Assembly (NCBI GenBank): GCA_017453465.1
Contig: JAFTEV010000036.1
Location: 1-39,481 of the forward strand
Source: Bacteroidaceae bacterium
Lineage (GTDB): Bacteria > Bacteroidota > Bacteroidia > Bacteroidales > Bacteroidaceae
Length of the DNA stretch: 39,481 nt
Reading direction: 5' to 3'
A model generated the notes under the pieces. That model made no database searches. It saw nothing but the letters and a program-made list of their open reading frames with translations, and was not told the origin of the DNA. Below are positions 23,888 to 31,308 of the stretch, one piece after another. Numbering within the stretch: position 1 is the first letter of the stretch; each line of letters starts with the position of its first letter. The position numbers and the translations under genes were made by a program.

Positions 23888-23990
23888 GAGGAATAAGGAA
23901 TTAGGAATGAGGAATTAGGAATGGTGGGGGAACCTTTTGCTCGGCGAAGCCAATTGTCAAATTGTAAATTGTCAAATTGTCCAATTCAGA
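23888..23990. repeat. GGAATTA + core + CAATTGTC composite repeat
   Basis: AGGAATTAGGAATG words (23890-23922) are followed by a core (23930-23955) and by CAATTGTCAAATTG words (23951-23986). The core matches 194-219 in the CACGAA element at 23 of 26 positions although the surrounding words differ. The same word pair occurs within murF-alr at 20029-20118. The element ends immediately before the start of the methyltransferase gene. Confidence 0.85.
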
Positions 23991-24524
23991 ATGCGTAAAC
24001 TGAAGATAACGGAGATGGGGCGGATGAACGCAGGTGAGTTCAGAGCCTCGGAGAAGATGCCGCTGGTTGTGGTGCTCGACGATGTGCGCTCCATGTACAA
24101 CGTGGGCAGCGTGTTTCGCACAGCCGATGCCTTCCGGGTGGAGGCCATCTATCTGTGTGGCATTACCGCCCAGCCCCCTCATGCCGAGATTCACAAGACG
24201 GCACTGGGCGCAGAAGAAACGGTGGCTTGGCGATATTTCAAGGAGACGACCGATGCCGTGGCGGAACTGAAGGCGCGGGGCTATCGGGTGTGTGCCATTG
24301 AGCAGTGTGAGGGTTCCACAGCGTTGCAGGACTTGCAACTGGAAGTCTCGGCTCGCTATGCCATCGTCTTGGGCAACGAGGTGAAGGGCGTGAAGCAGGA
24401 GGTGGTTGACCAATGTGCAGCTTGTCTTGAAATTCCCCAGTTCGGCACAAAACATTCGCTGAATGTCAGCACAGCGGCAGGGATGGTGATTTGGGAATTT
24501 GCTAAACAAATGCTCATTCAATAG
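23991..24524 (+). CDS. TrmH-family (SPOUT) RNA methyltransferase
   Basis: The product is 177 aa and should methylate a ribose 2'-hydroxyl in tRNA or rRNA using S-adenosylmethionine. I start it at 23991 (MRKLKITEMGRMNAGEF), because the longer frame from 23937 would be translated repeat DNA. SPOUT motifs are clear: LDDVRSMYNVGSVFRTADAF, AIVLGNEVKGV and SLNVSTAAGMVIWEF. It lacks the N-terminal substrate-binding domain of RlmB-like enzymes, so it is closer to the short TrmH/TrmL type. The exact RNA target is unknown. Confidence 0.9.
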   Translation: MRKLKITEMGRMNAGEFRASEKMPLVVVLDDVRSMYNVGSVFRTADAFRVEAIYLCGITAQPPHAEIHKTALGAEETVAWRYFKETTDAVAELKARGYRVCAIEQCEGSTALQDLQLEVSARYAIVLGNEVKGVKQEVVDQCAACLEIPQFGTKHSLNVSTAAGMVIWEFAKQMLIQ

Positions 24525-24596
24525 TGGTAAAACGGCGCAAAATGTTGCCGTTTTTTGTTTGTTTTAATGCATAAAGCCAAATAGTGCGGCTTTTAT

Positions 24597-24627
24597 TTTG
24601 TCTTTTTGTAAAGTTTTCGGAACTTTG
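24597..24627 (+). promoter_or_regulatory. Candidate promoter of korA
   Basis: TTTG (24597-24600) and GAACTTTG (24620-24627) are 19 nt apart, one base off the TAnnTTTG pattern. The leader of about 165 nt would contain the GGAGATA element. Confidence 0.5.
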
Positions 24628-24644
24628 CGCCGTGAAAGCGTAAG

Positions 24645-24769
24645 ATGGAATGGAAGTTAAAGGGAGATAAAAGGAGATAGAAGACGATACTAAACTTCCG
24701 TAATGTCCTTTATCTCCGTCGCTGGAAGCGACATATCTCCCTTTATCTTCCTCTATCTCCCTTCCATTC
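24645..24769. repeat. GGAGATA palindromic element, copy 1
   Basis: Left arm (GGAATGGAAGTTAAAGG, then GGAGATA words) and right arm (TATCTCC words, then CCCTTCCATTC) pair imperfectly. The middle holds a small hairpin GTCGCT-GGA-AGCGAC (24718-24732). The same middle and arms recur at 29676-29791. A short CGGTT-family piece follows (24770-24796), so the whole korA leader is repeat DNA. Confidence 0.85.
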
Positions 24770-24799
24770 AAAACCGAATAACCGTAAAACCGTAAATAT

Positions 24800-26647
24800 A
24801 TGGCAGAAACATTGGAAGTAAAGGAATTGGCCGAAGTGGCCGTCCGTTTTTCGGGTGACTCTGGCGACGGAATGCAGCTCGCCGGAAACATTTTCTCTAC
24901 AGTTTCAGCTACTGTAGGCAATAGTATCAGTACTTTCCCCGACTATCCGGCTGACATCCGTGCCCCGCAGGGTTCGCTGACGGGTGTGAGCGGATTCCAG
25001 GTGCACATCGGTGCTGACATGGTCTATACGCCAGGCGACAAGTGCGATGTGCTCGTGGCCATGAACGCTGCGGCTCTGAAGACGCAGTATAAGTATGCAA
25101 AGCCAGGTGCAGCCATCATCATCGACACCGACTCTTTCCAGGCGGCTGACCTGAAGAAGGCTGCTTTTGCCACGGAAGACTATCTTGGCGAAATGGGCAT
25201 TGACCCCGACCGTGTGATTGCTTGCCCCATCACGCAGATGGTGAAGGACTGTCTGGCCGACAGTGGCATGGACGTGAAGGCAATGCTGAAGTGCCGCAAC
25301 ATGTTTGCACTGGGACTGGTCTGCTGGCTCTTCGACCGCGACCTCAACATTGCTTTCAATTTCTTGAAAGAGAAGTTTGCCAAGAAGCCCGGCGTAGCCG
25401 AAGCCAACATCAAGGTGATTCAGGCTGGCTACGACTATGGTCACAACACCCACAGCTCGGTAGCCAATGTCTATCGCATCGAGACCAAGCACAAGGTGCC
25501 GGGCCGTTACATGGACATCACGGGCAACAAGGCCACGGCCTACGGATTCATTGCCGCCGCAGAGAAGGCTGGACTGAAGCTCTATCTGGGTTCTTACCCC
25601 ATCACACCCGCTACCGATGTGTTGCACGAACTGAGCAAGCACAAGTCGCTCGGTGTAACGACCGTGCAGTGTGAGGACGAAATTGCTGGCTGCTCCTCTG
25701 CCGTAGGTGCTTCCTTTGCGGGTGCATTGGCTGTCACTTCCACGTCTGGCCCCGGCATCTGCCTGAAGTCGGAAGCCATGAACCTGGCTGTCATCATGGA
25801 GCTGCCGCTGGTGGTGCTCGACGTGCAGCGCGGCGGTCCTGCTACGGGTCTGCCCACGAAGTCGGAACAGACCGACCTCTTGCAGGCTCTCTTCGGACGT
25901 AATGGCGAAAGCCCCATGCCCGTCATTGCTGCCACCTCGCCAACGGACTGTTTCGATGCCGCCTACGCAGCCAGCAAGATGGCATTGGAGCACATGACTC
26001 CTGTCATCCTGATGACCGACGCTTACGTGGCCAATGGTTCAGCAGCCTTCAAGTTGCCCGACTTGGCCAGCTATCCAGCCATCAATCCACCCTACGTGCC
26101 CGAAGAACTCCGTGGCCAGTGGGCTCCCTACCTGCGCAATCCCGAAACGGGAGTACGCTACTGGGCTGTGCCTGGCCGTGAAGGTTTCCAGCACATCCTC
26201 GGCGGACTGGAGAAGGACAACAAGACGGGTGCCATCTCTACCGACCCCGAAAACCACAACTTGATGACTCATCTGCGTCAGGAGAAGATTGACAAGATTC
26301 CCGTGCCCGACCTCGAAGTGCTGGGCGACAAGGACGATGCCGACCTGCTCATCGTTGGCTTCGGCGGCACCTACGGACACCTCCACGCCGCCATGGACGA
26401 ACTCCGCAAGGCTGGCAAGAAGGTGGCTCTTGCCCACTTCAAGTACATCAATCCGCTGCCCAAGAACACAGCCGCCGTCCTCGGCAAATATCCCAAGGTG
26501 GTCGTTGCCGAACAGAACATGGGACAGCTTGCCGCCTGGCTCCGCATGAAGGTTGACAACTTCACCCCCTTCAAGTTCAACCAAGTGAAAGGCCAACCCT
26601 TCGTGGTGGAAGAACTGGTAGAAGCGTTTACACAAATAATATCATAA
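24800..26647 (+). CDS. korA: 2-oxoacid:ferredoxin oxidoreductase subunit alpha (KorA-type, gamma-alpha fusion)
   Basis: The product is 615 aa. With KorB it should convert 2-oxoglutarate (or another 2-oxoacid) and CoA to acyl-CoA with transfer of electrons to ferredoxin. The first 190 residues are the gamma domain (RFSGDSGDGMQLAGN, FPDYPADIRAP). A pyruvate-flavodoxin-type alpha domain follows (GSYPITPATDVLHEL, QCEDEIAGCSSAVGASFAGA, TSTSGPGICLKSEAMNLAV, QRGGPATGLPTKSEQTD), then a C-terminal domain (DDADLLIVGFGGTYGHLHAA). The partner korB lies downstream, but a GxxExxY cassette stands between them, starting two bases after this stop codon. Confidence 0.93.
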   Translation: MAETLEVKELAEVAVRFSGDSGDGMQLAGNIFSTVSATVGNSISTFPDYPADIRAPQGSLTGVSGFQVHIGADMVYTPGDKCDVLVAMNAAALKTQYKYAKPGAAIIIDTDSFQAADLKKAAFATEDYLGEMGIDPDRVIACPITQMVKDCLADSGMDVKAMLKCRNMFALGLVCWLFDRDLNIAFNFLKEKFAKKPGVAEANIKVIQAGYDYGHNTHSSVANVYRIETKHKVPGRYMDITGNKATAYGFIAAAEKAGLKLYLGSYPITPATDVLHELSKHKSLGVTTVQCEDEIAGCSSAVGASFAGALAVTSTSGPGICLKSEAMNLAVIMELPLVVLDVQRGGPATGLPTKSEQTDLLQALFGRNGESPMPVIAATSPTDCFDAAYAASKMALEHMTPVILMTDAYVANGSAAFKLPDLASYPAINPPYVPEELRGQWAPYLRNPETGVRYWAVPGREGFQHILGGLEKDNKTGAISTDPENHNLMTHLRQEKIDKIPVPDLEVLGDKDDADLLIVGFGGTYGHLHAAMDELRKAGKKVALAHFKYINPLPKNTAAVLGKYPKVVVAEQNMGQLAAWLRMKVDNFTPFKFNQVKGQPFVVEELVEAFTQIIS

Positions 26648-26648
26648 T

Positions 26649-27163
26649 AACCACTGATTACACGGATTACACAGATTGATGTGGCCAATTAAGAACAGAT
26701 TTCACAGATTGGGATGATGGAAGATTTTCTGTATAAAAGGGAAACATACAAGATTATTGGTGCAGCAATGGCTGTACATCGTGAGCTTGGATGTGGCTTT
26801 ACGGAAAAGGTCTATCAGGAAGCACTTGAAATGGAGTTTCAAGAACAAGAAATTCCTTATCAACGCGAAAAGCCTATCTATGCGAATTATCATGGTCATC
26901 AGTTGAAGACTGAGTTTGTGCCTGATTTCATCTGTTTTGATAATATCATTGTTGAACTGAAAGCCGTAAAAGATTTAGAAGACTATCATCGTGCCCAGGC
27001 TATCAATTATGCAAAGGTTGCCAAGGCCGACATAGCGCTTCTCATCAATTTTGGAAAGCGGTCCTTGCAACATGAACGCTACATCACTACGCAATAGCTT
27101 CAAATCTGTGTAATAAGTAATAAATTAAAGAGATAATCTGTGAAATCAGAGTAATCTGTGGTT
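26649..27163. mobile_element. Putative GxxExxY cassette with 29-bp terminal inverted repeats
   Basis: A 515-bp unit is bounded by imperfect inverted repeats (26649-26677 and 27135-27163) that match at 25 of 29 positions and consist of ACACAGATT words. Further CACAGATT words lie just inside on both sides (26695-26711 and 27103-27112). It contains only the small GxxExxY gene and is more AT-rich than korA and korB on either side. I see no clear target-site duplication. Calling it mobile is inference from its ends, its cargo and its position splitting a conserved gene pair. Confidence 0.6.
26714..27097 (+). CDS. GxxExxY protein (PD-(D/E)XK nuclease superfamily), copy 1
   Basis: The product is 127 aa. 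The name-giving motif is GFTEKVY (G28, E31, Y34). PD-(D/E)XK-type residues are seen as P70-D71 and E81-L-K83 (VPDFICFDN, then IIVELKAV), so a metal-dependent nuclease fold is likely, although no activity has been shown here. IIGAAMAVHRELGCG and HRAQAINYAK are conserved with the second copy in this window (33166-33552); about half the positions agree by eye. There is a neighbouring ATG at 26717. The gene is AT-rich, sits alone between korA and korB and lies inside a unit with inverted terminal repeats. Confidence 0.88.
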   Translation: MMEDFLYKRETYKIIGAAMAVHRELGCGFTEKVYQEALEMEFQEQEIPYQREKPIYANYHGHQLKTEFVPDFICFDNIIVELKAVKDLEDYHRAQAINYAKVAKADIALLINFGKRSLQHERYITTQ

Positions 27164-27188
27164 CACATAAATAAACAAATAAAAAGTT

Positions 27189-28193
27189 ATGGCATATACA
27201 GCACAAGACTATAAGAAAGGACAGCCACGTTGGTGTCCTGGATGTGGAGACCACTTCTTCCTCGCCTCACTCCACAAGGCAATGGCAGAAATCGGTGTTG
27301 AACCTTGGAACACTGCCGTCATTTCAGGCATAGGATGTTCATCGCGACTGCCACACTACATGGCCACTTACGGCATGAATACCATCCACGGACGTGCAGC
27401 AGCCATTGCCACAGGCGCAAAGGTTGTCAACCCCAAGCTGGCCGTATGGCAGGTCAGTGGCGACGGCGACGGACTGGCCATCGGTGGCAACCACTTCATT
27501 CACGCCAATCGTCGCAATATCAACCTCAACATGATTCTGCTGAACAACCGCATCTACGGACTCACCAAGGGACAGTATTCGCCCACCAGCCCACGCGGTT
27601 TCGTCAGCAAGTCCAGTCCTTACGGCACCGTGGAAGACCCCTTCCGCCCTGCTGAACTCTGCTTTGGCGCACGCGGCCACTTCTTTGCACGCGCCGTAGC
27701 CACCGACGCTCCAGGCACCGTGGAAATTCTGAAGGCTGCCTACCAGCACAAAGGTGCCGCCGTCTGCGAAATCCTTCAGAACTGCGTCATCTTCAACAAC
27801 GGCACACACGACACTGTCTATTCAAAGGAAGGACGTGCCAAGAACGCCATCTACGTGCAGCACGGCAAACCCCTCATCTTCGGTGAAAACAACGAATACG
27901 GCCTTGTGCAGGAAGGCTTTGGCCTGAAGGTCGTAGAGATAGGCAAGGACGGCGTGACTGAAGCCGACATCCTTGTGCACGATGCTCATTGCCAAGACAA
28001 CACCCTCCAGCTGAAGCTCGCCCTCATGGGTAACGGCGACGGCTTCCCCGTGGCTCTCGGTGTCATTCGCGATGTGGATGCGCCTACCTACGATGACTGC
28101 GTCAATGCCCAAATCGAAGAGGTGAAAGCCGCCAAGAAATACCACAACTTCGCAGAACTTCTTGAAACCAACGACATCTGGGAAGTGAAATAA
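27189..28193 (+). CDS. korB: 2-oxoacid:ferredoxin oxidoreductase subunit beta (KorB-type)
   Basis: The product is 334 aa, the thiamine-diphosphate subunit paired with KorA. Visible features are WCPGCGDHFF near residue 15 (conserved cysteines), GIGCSSRLPHY, HGRAAAIATGAK, the TPP/magnesium motif SGDGDGLAIGGNH, then LLNNRIYGLTKGQYSPTS. The length is usual for KorB. It normally follows korA closely; here the gap is 541 nt and filled by the GxxExxY cassette. Translation of korB may depend on read-through of transcription across the cassette. Confidence 0.94.
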   Translation: MAYTAQDYKKGQPRWCPGCGDHFFLASLHKAMAEIGVEPWNTAVISGIGCSSRLPHYMATYGMNTIHGRAAAIATGAKVVNPKLAVWQVSGDGDGLAIGGNHFIHANRRNINLNMILLNNRIYGLTKGQYSPTSPRGFVSKSSPYGTVEDPFRPAELCFGARGHFFARAVATDAPGTVEILKAAYQHKGAAVCEILQNCVIFNNGTHDTVYSKEGRAKNAIYVQHGKPLIFGENNEYGLVQEGFGLKVVEIGKDGVTEADILVHDAHCQDNTLQLKLALMGNGDGFPVALGVIRDVDAPTYDDCVNAQIEEVKAAKKYHNFAELLETNDIWEVK

Positions 28194-28209
28194 TATCACA
28201 CTAAACAAC

Positions 28210-28818
28210 ATGGATAAACTCTCTTATTCACTCGGTCTCGGCATTGGTCAGCAACTGATGCAAATGGGACTGAAAGACACACTCGTTATCGAAGACTTTG
28301 CAGCTTCCATTACAGACGTGCTGCAAGGCAACACACTCAAGGTCAGCCATCAGGAAGGACAGCAAATCGTCAGCAAGTTCTTCGCCGACATGGAAGCCAA
28401 GCAGAAGGCCGCTGCCGCTGAAGCAGACAAGGCAGCCAAGCAGCTGGGCGAACAGTTTCTGGCTGAAAATGCCAAGCGCGACGGCATTACCACGACCAAG
28501 AGCGGCCTTCAGTACGAAGTGCTCAGCGAAGGCACAGGTCGCCAGCCCAAAGCCACCGACACCGTGCGCTGCCACTACGAAGGCCGACTCATCGACGGCA
28601 CTGTCTTCGACTCCTCCTACAAGCGCAATGCGCCAGCCGACTTCGGTCTTCAGCAGGTCATTGCGGGCTGGACAGAAGGCGTACAGCTGATGAAGGAAGG
28701 CTCCAAGTTCCGCTTCTACATCCCCTATATGCTTGCATACGGAGAGGGTGGGGCAGGTGCCATGATTCCTCCCTACTCAGCCCTCATTTTCGATGTCGAA
28801 CTGATTAAAGTGTTATAA
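28210..28818 (+). CDS. FKBP-type peptidyl-prolyl isomerase
   Basis: The product is 202 aa and should speed up proline cis/trans change during protein folding. The N-terminal 100 residues look like the helical dimerisation part of FkpA/Mip proteins (SLGLGIGQQLMQMG, an Ala/Lys/Glu-rich helix). The C-terminal part is the FKBP domain (VRCHYEGRLIDGTVFDSSY, QVIAGWTEGVQLM, FYIPYMLAYG, LIFDVELIKV). There is no signal peptide, so it would be cytoplasmic, unlike most Mip-like proteins. It starts 16 nt after korB and is probably co-transcribed. Confidence 0.92.
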   Translation: MDKLSYSLGLGIGQQLMQMGLKDTLVIEDFAASITDVLQGNTLKVSHQEGQQIVSKFFADMEAKQKAAAAEADKAAKQLGEQFLAENAKRDGITTTKSGLQYEVLSEGTGRQPKATDTVRCHYEGRLIDGTVFDSSYKRNAPADFGLQQVIAGWTEGVQLMKEGSKFRFYIPYMLAYGEGGAGAMIPPYSALIFDVELIKVL

Positions 28819-28837
28819 CCCTCTGAGGGAATAACGC

Positions 28838-28961
28838 AGTTAAGGAGTTAAGTAGTTAAGCCAATATCGACAGACCAGTAACAGCTTGACTTCTTAACTC
28901 CTTAACTGCTTCCAGAAGCCAGTAACTCCTTAACTTCTTAACTCCTTAACTCCTCAACTTC
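28838..28961. repeat. AACTCCTT palindromic element, copy 2
   Basis: TTAAGGAGTTAAGTAGTTAA on the left (28839-28858) pairs with TTCTTAACTCCTTAACTGC on the right; further AACTCCTT units run up to the start codon of the SGNH hydrolase gene. The same family fills 6130-6309. Confidence 0.8.
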
Positions 28962-28962
28962 A

Positions 28963-29640
28963 ATGAAAATCCAAAACCTCTTAGCCTTATTCCTCCTGCT
29001 GCCATGCTTCGCTTCCCCCCTCTGTGCACAGCAGGTGCTCAACATCATTGGCGACTCTTACGTGGCCAACCATCGCCGTCCCAAGGAAGAAGCATGGCAC
29101 TACAAGATGGCCACAAACCTTGGCCTTACCTATAACAACTACGGACGCAATGGCTCCTGTGTAGCTTTCGACCGCACGCACGACGGCAAGTACAACTTTG
29201 GCCCTGCCATGTGGGTGCGCTACAAGGAAATGGACCCCACCGCCGACTACGTCATCATCATCGCAGGACACAACGATGCCGGCAAGGTAAACGACAACCC
29301 CGACTCGCTCCGTATGTTCTGCGATTCGCTCGAAGCCCTCATCACGGGCATTCAGCAGCTTTGTCCCAAGGCCAAAATTGGCTACGTCACACCGTGGTAT
29401 GTTGACCGCCCAGGCTTCCAGTCCGTATGCAAGACCATCAAGAAAGTCTGCAAACGCCACCACATCCCTGTGCTCTGGAACTACACGTCCAAATGCGTGA
29501 TTCAGGTACGCAACGATGACTTCCGCCGCCAATACTTTCAGGGTCCCAACGACACGGCTCACCTGAATGCCGCAGGCCACGACCTCTTCCTCCCCATCGG
29601 CACGGCTTGGTTCCAGAAGTACATGCTGAAACGGCCATGA
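28963..29640 (+). CDS. Secreted SGNH/GDSL-type hydrolase
   Basis: The product is 225 aa with a signal peptide (hydrophobic LLALFLLLPCF, cleavage near LCAQ). The SGNH blocks are visible: IIGDSYV with the serine at 32, NNYGRNGS, IIIAGHNDAG, and the final DTAHLNAAGH with Asp and His. It is predicted to hydrolyse an ester or deacetylate a glycan outside the cytoplasm; the substrate is unknown. A repeat element lies immediately upstream, and the gene is followed by another repeat element and a terminator. Confidence 0.88.
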   Translation: MKIQNLLALFLLLPCFASPLCAQQVLNIIGDSYVANHRRPKEEAWHYKMATNLGLTYNNYGRNGSCVAFDRTHDGKYNFGPAMWVRYKEMDPTADYVIIIAGHNDAGKVNDNPDSLRMFCDSLEALITGIQQLCPKAKIGYVTPWYVDRPGFQSVCKTIKKVCKRHHIPVLWNYTSKCVIQVRNDDFRRQYFQGPNDTAHLNAAGHDLFLPIGTAWFQKYMLKRP

Positions 29641-29675
29641 AGCCTTTGGGGGTACTTCCTTAACTGTCTCGTCTT

Positions 29676-29791
29676 ATGTAGTTAGATGTAGTTAGAAGGA
29701 GATAAAAGAAGATAGAAGACAATCCAGTAACGTCCTTTATCTCCGTCGCTAAAAGCGACATATCTCCTTTAATCTTCTTTTATCTACTTAA
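29676..29791. repeat. GGAGATA palindromic element, copy 2
   Basis: This copy has the same middle as 24645-24769: GTCCTTTATCTCC, then the hairpin GTCGCT-AAA-AGCGAC (29744-29758). The arms are GGAGATAAAAGAAGATA and the matching TATCTCCTTTAATC side. The loop bases differ (GGA versus AAA) while the stem is kept. Confidence 0.85.
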
Positions 29792-29800
29792 CATGCGAAC

Positions 29801-29840
29801 AAAAAAACAGAGGACAACACTGCTTGTCCTCTGTTTTTTT
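29801..29840. terminator. Bidirectional terminator
   Basis: A perfect 17-bp stem (29801-29817 with 29824-29840) with a 6-nt loop, and runs of A on the left and T on the right, lies between the converging SGNH and HIT genes. Confidence 0.92.
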
Positions 29841-29858
29841 GATGCTTATTCAATATGC

Positions 29859-30257
29859 TCAGAGTTTCTGAAACTTTGCATAAATCTTGTCGGCAATCGA
29901 CTGGAACTCTTCTGCTGCCAACTTCAGCTTCTCGCGCTTGAAGTCCACGTCAGCCTCGCTCTGCATCGGGATGAGGTGGATGTGGGCATGAGCCACTTCC
30001 AGTCCGAGCACCACTTCGGCCACTTTCACGCAGGGGAAAGCTGCCTTGATAGCCTTGGCCACACGCTTGGCAAACTGCTGGTAGCGGGCAATCTCGTCGT
30101 CCTCCATGTCGAAGATGTAATCTACTTCGCGGCGCGGAATGACCAGTGTGTGTCCCTTCACCAGCGGATTGATGTCGAGGAAGGCATAGAACTCCTCGTT
30201 CTCTGCACACTTGTAGCTGGGAATCTCGCCAGCTGCTATCTTAGAAAAAATGTCCAT
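29859..30257 (-). CDS. HIT family protein
   Basis: The product is 132 aa, a small nucleotide-binding protein of the histidine triad family (Hint-like). The start MDIFSKIAAGEIPSYK, the segment AFLDINPLVKGHTLVIPRREVDYIFD and the histidine triad HAHIHLIP (H90, H92, H94) are typical. Such enzymes hydrolyse AMP-amine bonds or similar dinucleotides; the real substrate here is unknown. The start lies two bases after greA on the same strand, a common arrangement in Bacteroidetes, so both are probably one transcription unit ending at the terminator near 29820. Confidence 0.93.
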   Translation of the reverse strand: MDIFSKIAAGEIPSYKCAENEEFYAFLDINPLVKGHTLVIPRREVDYIFDMEDDEIARYQQFAKRVAKAIKAAFPCVKVAEVVLGLEVAHAHIHLIPMQSEADVDFKREKLKLAAEEFQSIADKIYAKFQKL

Positions 30258-30259
30258 CG

Positions 30260-30727
30260 CTATCCTACACCAATGCTAATGATTTCCAAATCAATGTTGC
30301 CAGCCGGCACATTCACCGTGACGATGTCGCCCACCTTGTGGCCAAGCAATCCCTTTGCAATGGGGGTGGTAACGCTAATCTTGTTCTCACGGATGTTAGC
30401 CTCGCCGTCGCTCACGATGGTATAGGTCATCTTCGTGCCCGTCTTCACCATCTTCAGTTCCACCTTCGAGAGGATAGACACCTCATCCGTCTTCACGCGG
30501 CTGGCATCCAGAATCTTCGTGTCGGCCAACTGAGCCTTCAGCTGGGCAATCTTGGTTTCCAGTTTGCCTTGAGCTTCCTTTGCAGCGTCATACTCTGCGT
30601 TCTCTGAGAGGTCACCCTTTTCGCGGGCCTCCTGAATCTGCTGGATTACCTTGGGGCGTTCCACCTCCTCCAGCTCTTTAATCTGGGCACGTAGTTTGTC
30701 GTACCCCTCTTGTGACATGTATGCCAT
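30260..30727 (-). CDS. greA: Transcription elongation factor GreA
   Basis: The product is 155 aa. It binds RNA polymerase through the secondary channel and helps cleave RNA in stalled complexes. The N-terminal coiled coil is visible (YDKLRAQIKELEEVERPKVIQQ), with the acidic tip GDLSENAEYDAAKE (D39, E42). The C-terminal part has SILSKVELK, YTIVSDGEAN, ISVTTPIAKGLLGHKVGD. Length is normal. It is transcribed from a good promoter at 30838-30868, and the leader has a hairpin followed by a T-run, which might limit its own expression. Confidence 0.95.
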   Translation of the reverse strand: MAYMSQEGYDKLRAQIKELEEVERPKVIQQIQEAREKGDLSENAEYDAAKEAQGKLETKIAQLKAQLADTKILDASRVKTDEVSILSKVELKMVKTGTKMTYTIVSDGEANIRENKISVTTPIAKGLLGHKVGDIVTVNVPAGNIDLEIISIGVG

Positions 30728-30784
30728 TTCTATCTCTTTTTTAATTAGTTAAATATACTTCTTGTTTTATTTGGACAGACAGAG

Positions 30785-30816
30785 CAAAAAAGAATCCCGA
30801 AACGTCGTTTCGGAAC
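30785..30816 (-). promoter_or_regulatory. Terminator-like hairpin in the greA leader (possible attenuator)
   Basis: On the minus strand CCGAAAC-GAC-GTTTCGG (30797-30813) is followed by GATTCTTTTTT. It lies about 15-45 nt after the predicted transcript start and well before the greA ATG, so it may end part of the transcripts early. The greA leader of E. coli also carries a terminator that yields a small RNA (GraL); similarity here is in position only. Confidence 0.5.
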
Positions 30817-30837
30817 CCTTTTTACCTTAAAACGCTG

Positions 30838-30868
30838 CAAAGGTACGCCTTTTCCACTACTCCACAAA
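30838..30868 (-). promoter_or_regulatory. greA: Promoter of greA
   Basis: On the minus strand TTTG (30865-30868) and TACCTTTG (30838-30845) are 19 nt apart, an excellent Bacteroidetes match. Transcription would start near 30830. Confidence 0.7.
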
Positions 30869-31083
30869 ACTTTTTTGTTCAAAAAAAGCTAATTTCACCA
30901 ACTTTTCTTCCTTTTCTGCGGACATTCTTTAGCACAAAGCAGCACGCTTTCCGTGCCATCGCTATATATATAAATAATGTGTATGACCCCTCGCCCACTT
31001 CTGTCCCACTTCAGTCAGCCCACCATCCCGATACAGACCCAAATTTCCGCCTCTGTGCAGGAAACTCATTCTTGTTGGCAAAT

Positions 31084-31178
31084 AAAGTTGACGCAACGGC
31101 GTTGTTTTTGTAAACAACGCCGTTGTTTCTAAAAACATCGCTCGTTGTTTTTACAAACAACGCCGTTGCGTCAACTTT
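31084..31178. repeat. Nested AACAACGCCGTTG palindrome
   Basis: Outer arms of 24 bp (31084-31107 and 31155-31178) are perfect inverted repeats. The left arm also forms its own hairpin with the following bases (31096-31107 with 31112-31123, 12 bp perfect, 4-nt loop). A third GTTGTTT/AAACAAC hairpin lies before the right arm. Two alternative foldings are therefore possible. Confidence 0.85.
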
Positions 31179-31258
31179 CATTGCGGACGTGAATGGTTTT
31201 GCACCTTGCAAACAGAAAAATAAAAAGCACTCCGGGTGGGTAAAAAAAACTTAATTCC

Positions 31259-31289
31259 TTGGCATTCTCAGTGGTTTAGCGTAATTTTG
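31259..31289 (+). promoter_or_regulatory. nadB: Promoter of nadB
   Basis: TTGG (31259-31262) and TAATTTTG (31282-31289) are 19 nt apart, matching the Bacteroidetes pattern. The start codon is 20 nt further. Confidence 0.65.
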
Positions 31290-31308
31290 CAACCTTAAAA
31301 CCATTAAC

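Larger units (their letters stand above)
30728..31308. other. Intergenic region between greA and nadB
   Basis: This 581-bp gap holds the greA leader and promoter, a large nested palindrome (31084-31178) and the nadB promoter (31259-31289). A minus-strand frame at 31011-31211 crosses the palindrome and has no recognised family; I do not call it a gene. Confidence 0.6.

Noticed and set aside
26630-27180. Target-site duplication around the GxxExxY cassette
   Set aside because: The bases directly outside both ends (ending in AAT on the left, starting CACAT on the right) do not match convincingly.
31011-31211. Small minus-strand gene across the nested palindrome
   Set aside because: The frame is largely coded by the inverted repeat and has no start context or family support; it may merely be open by chance.
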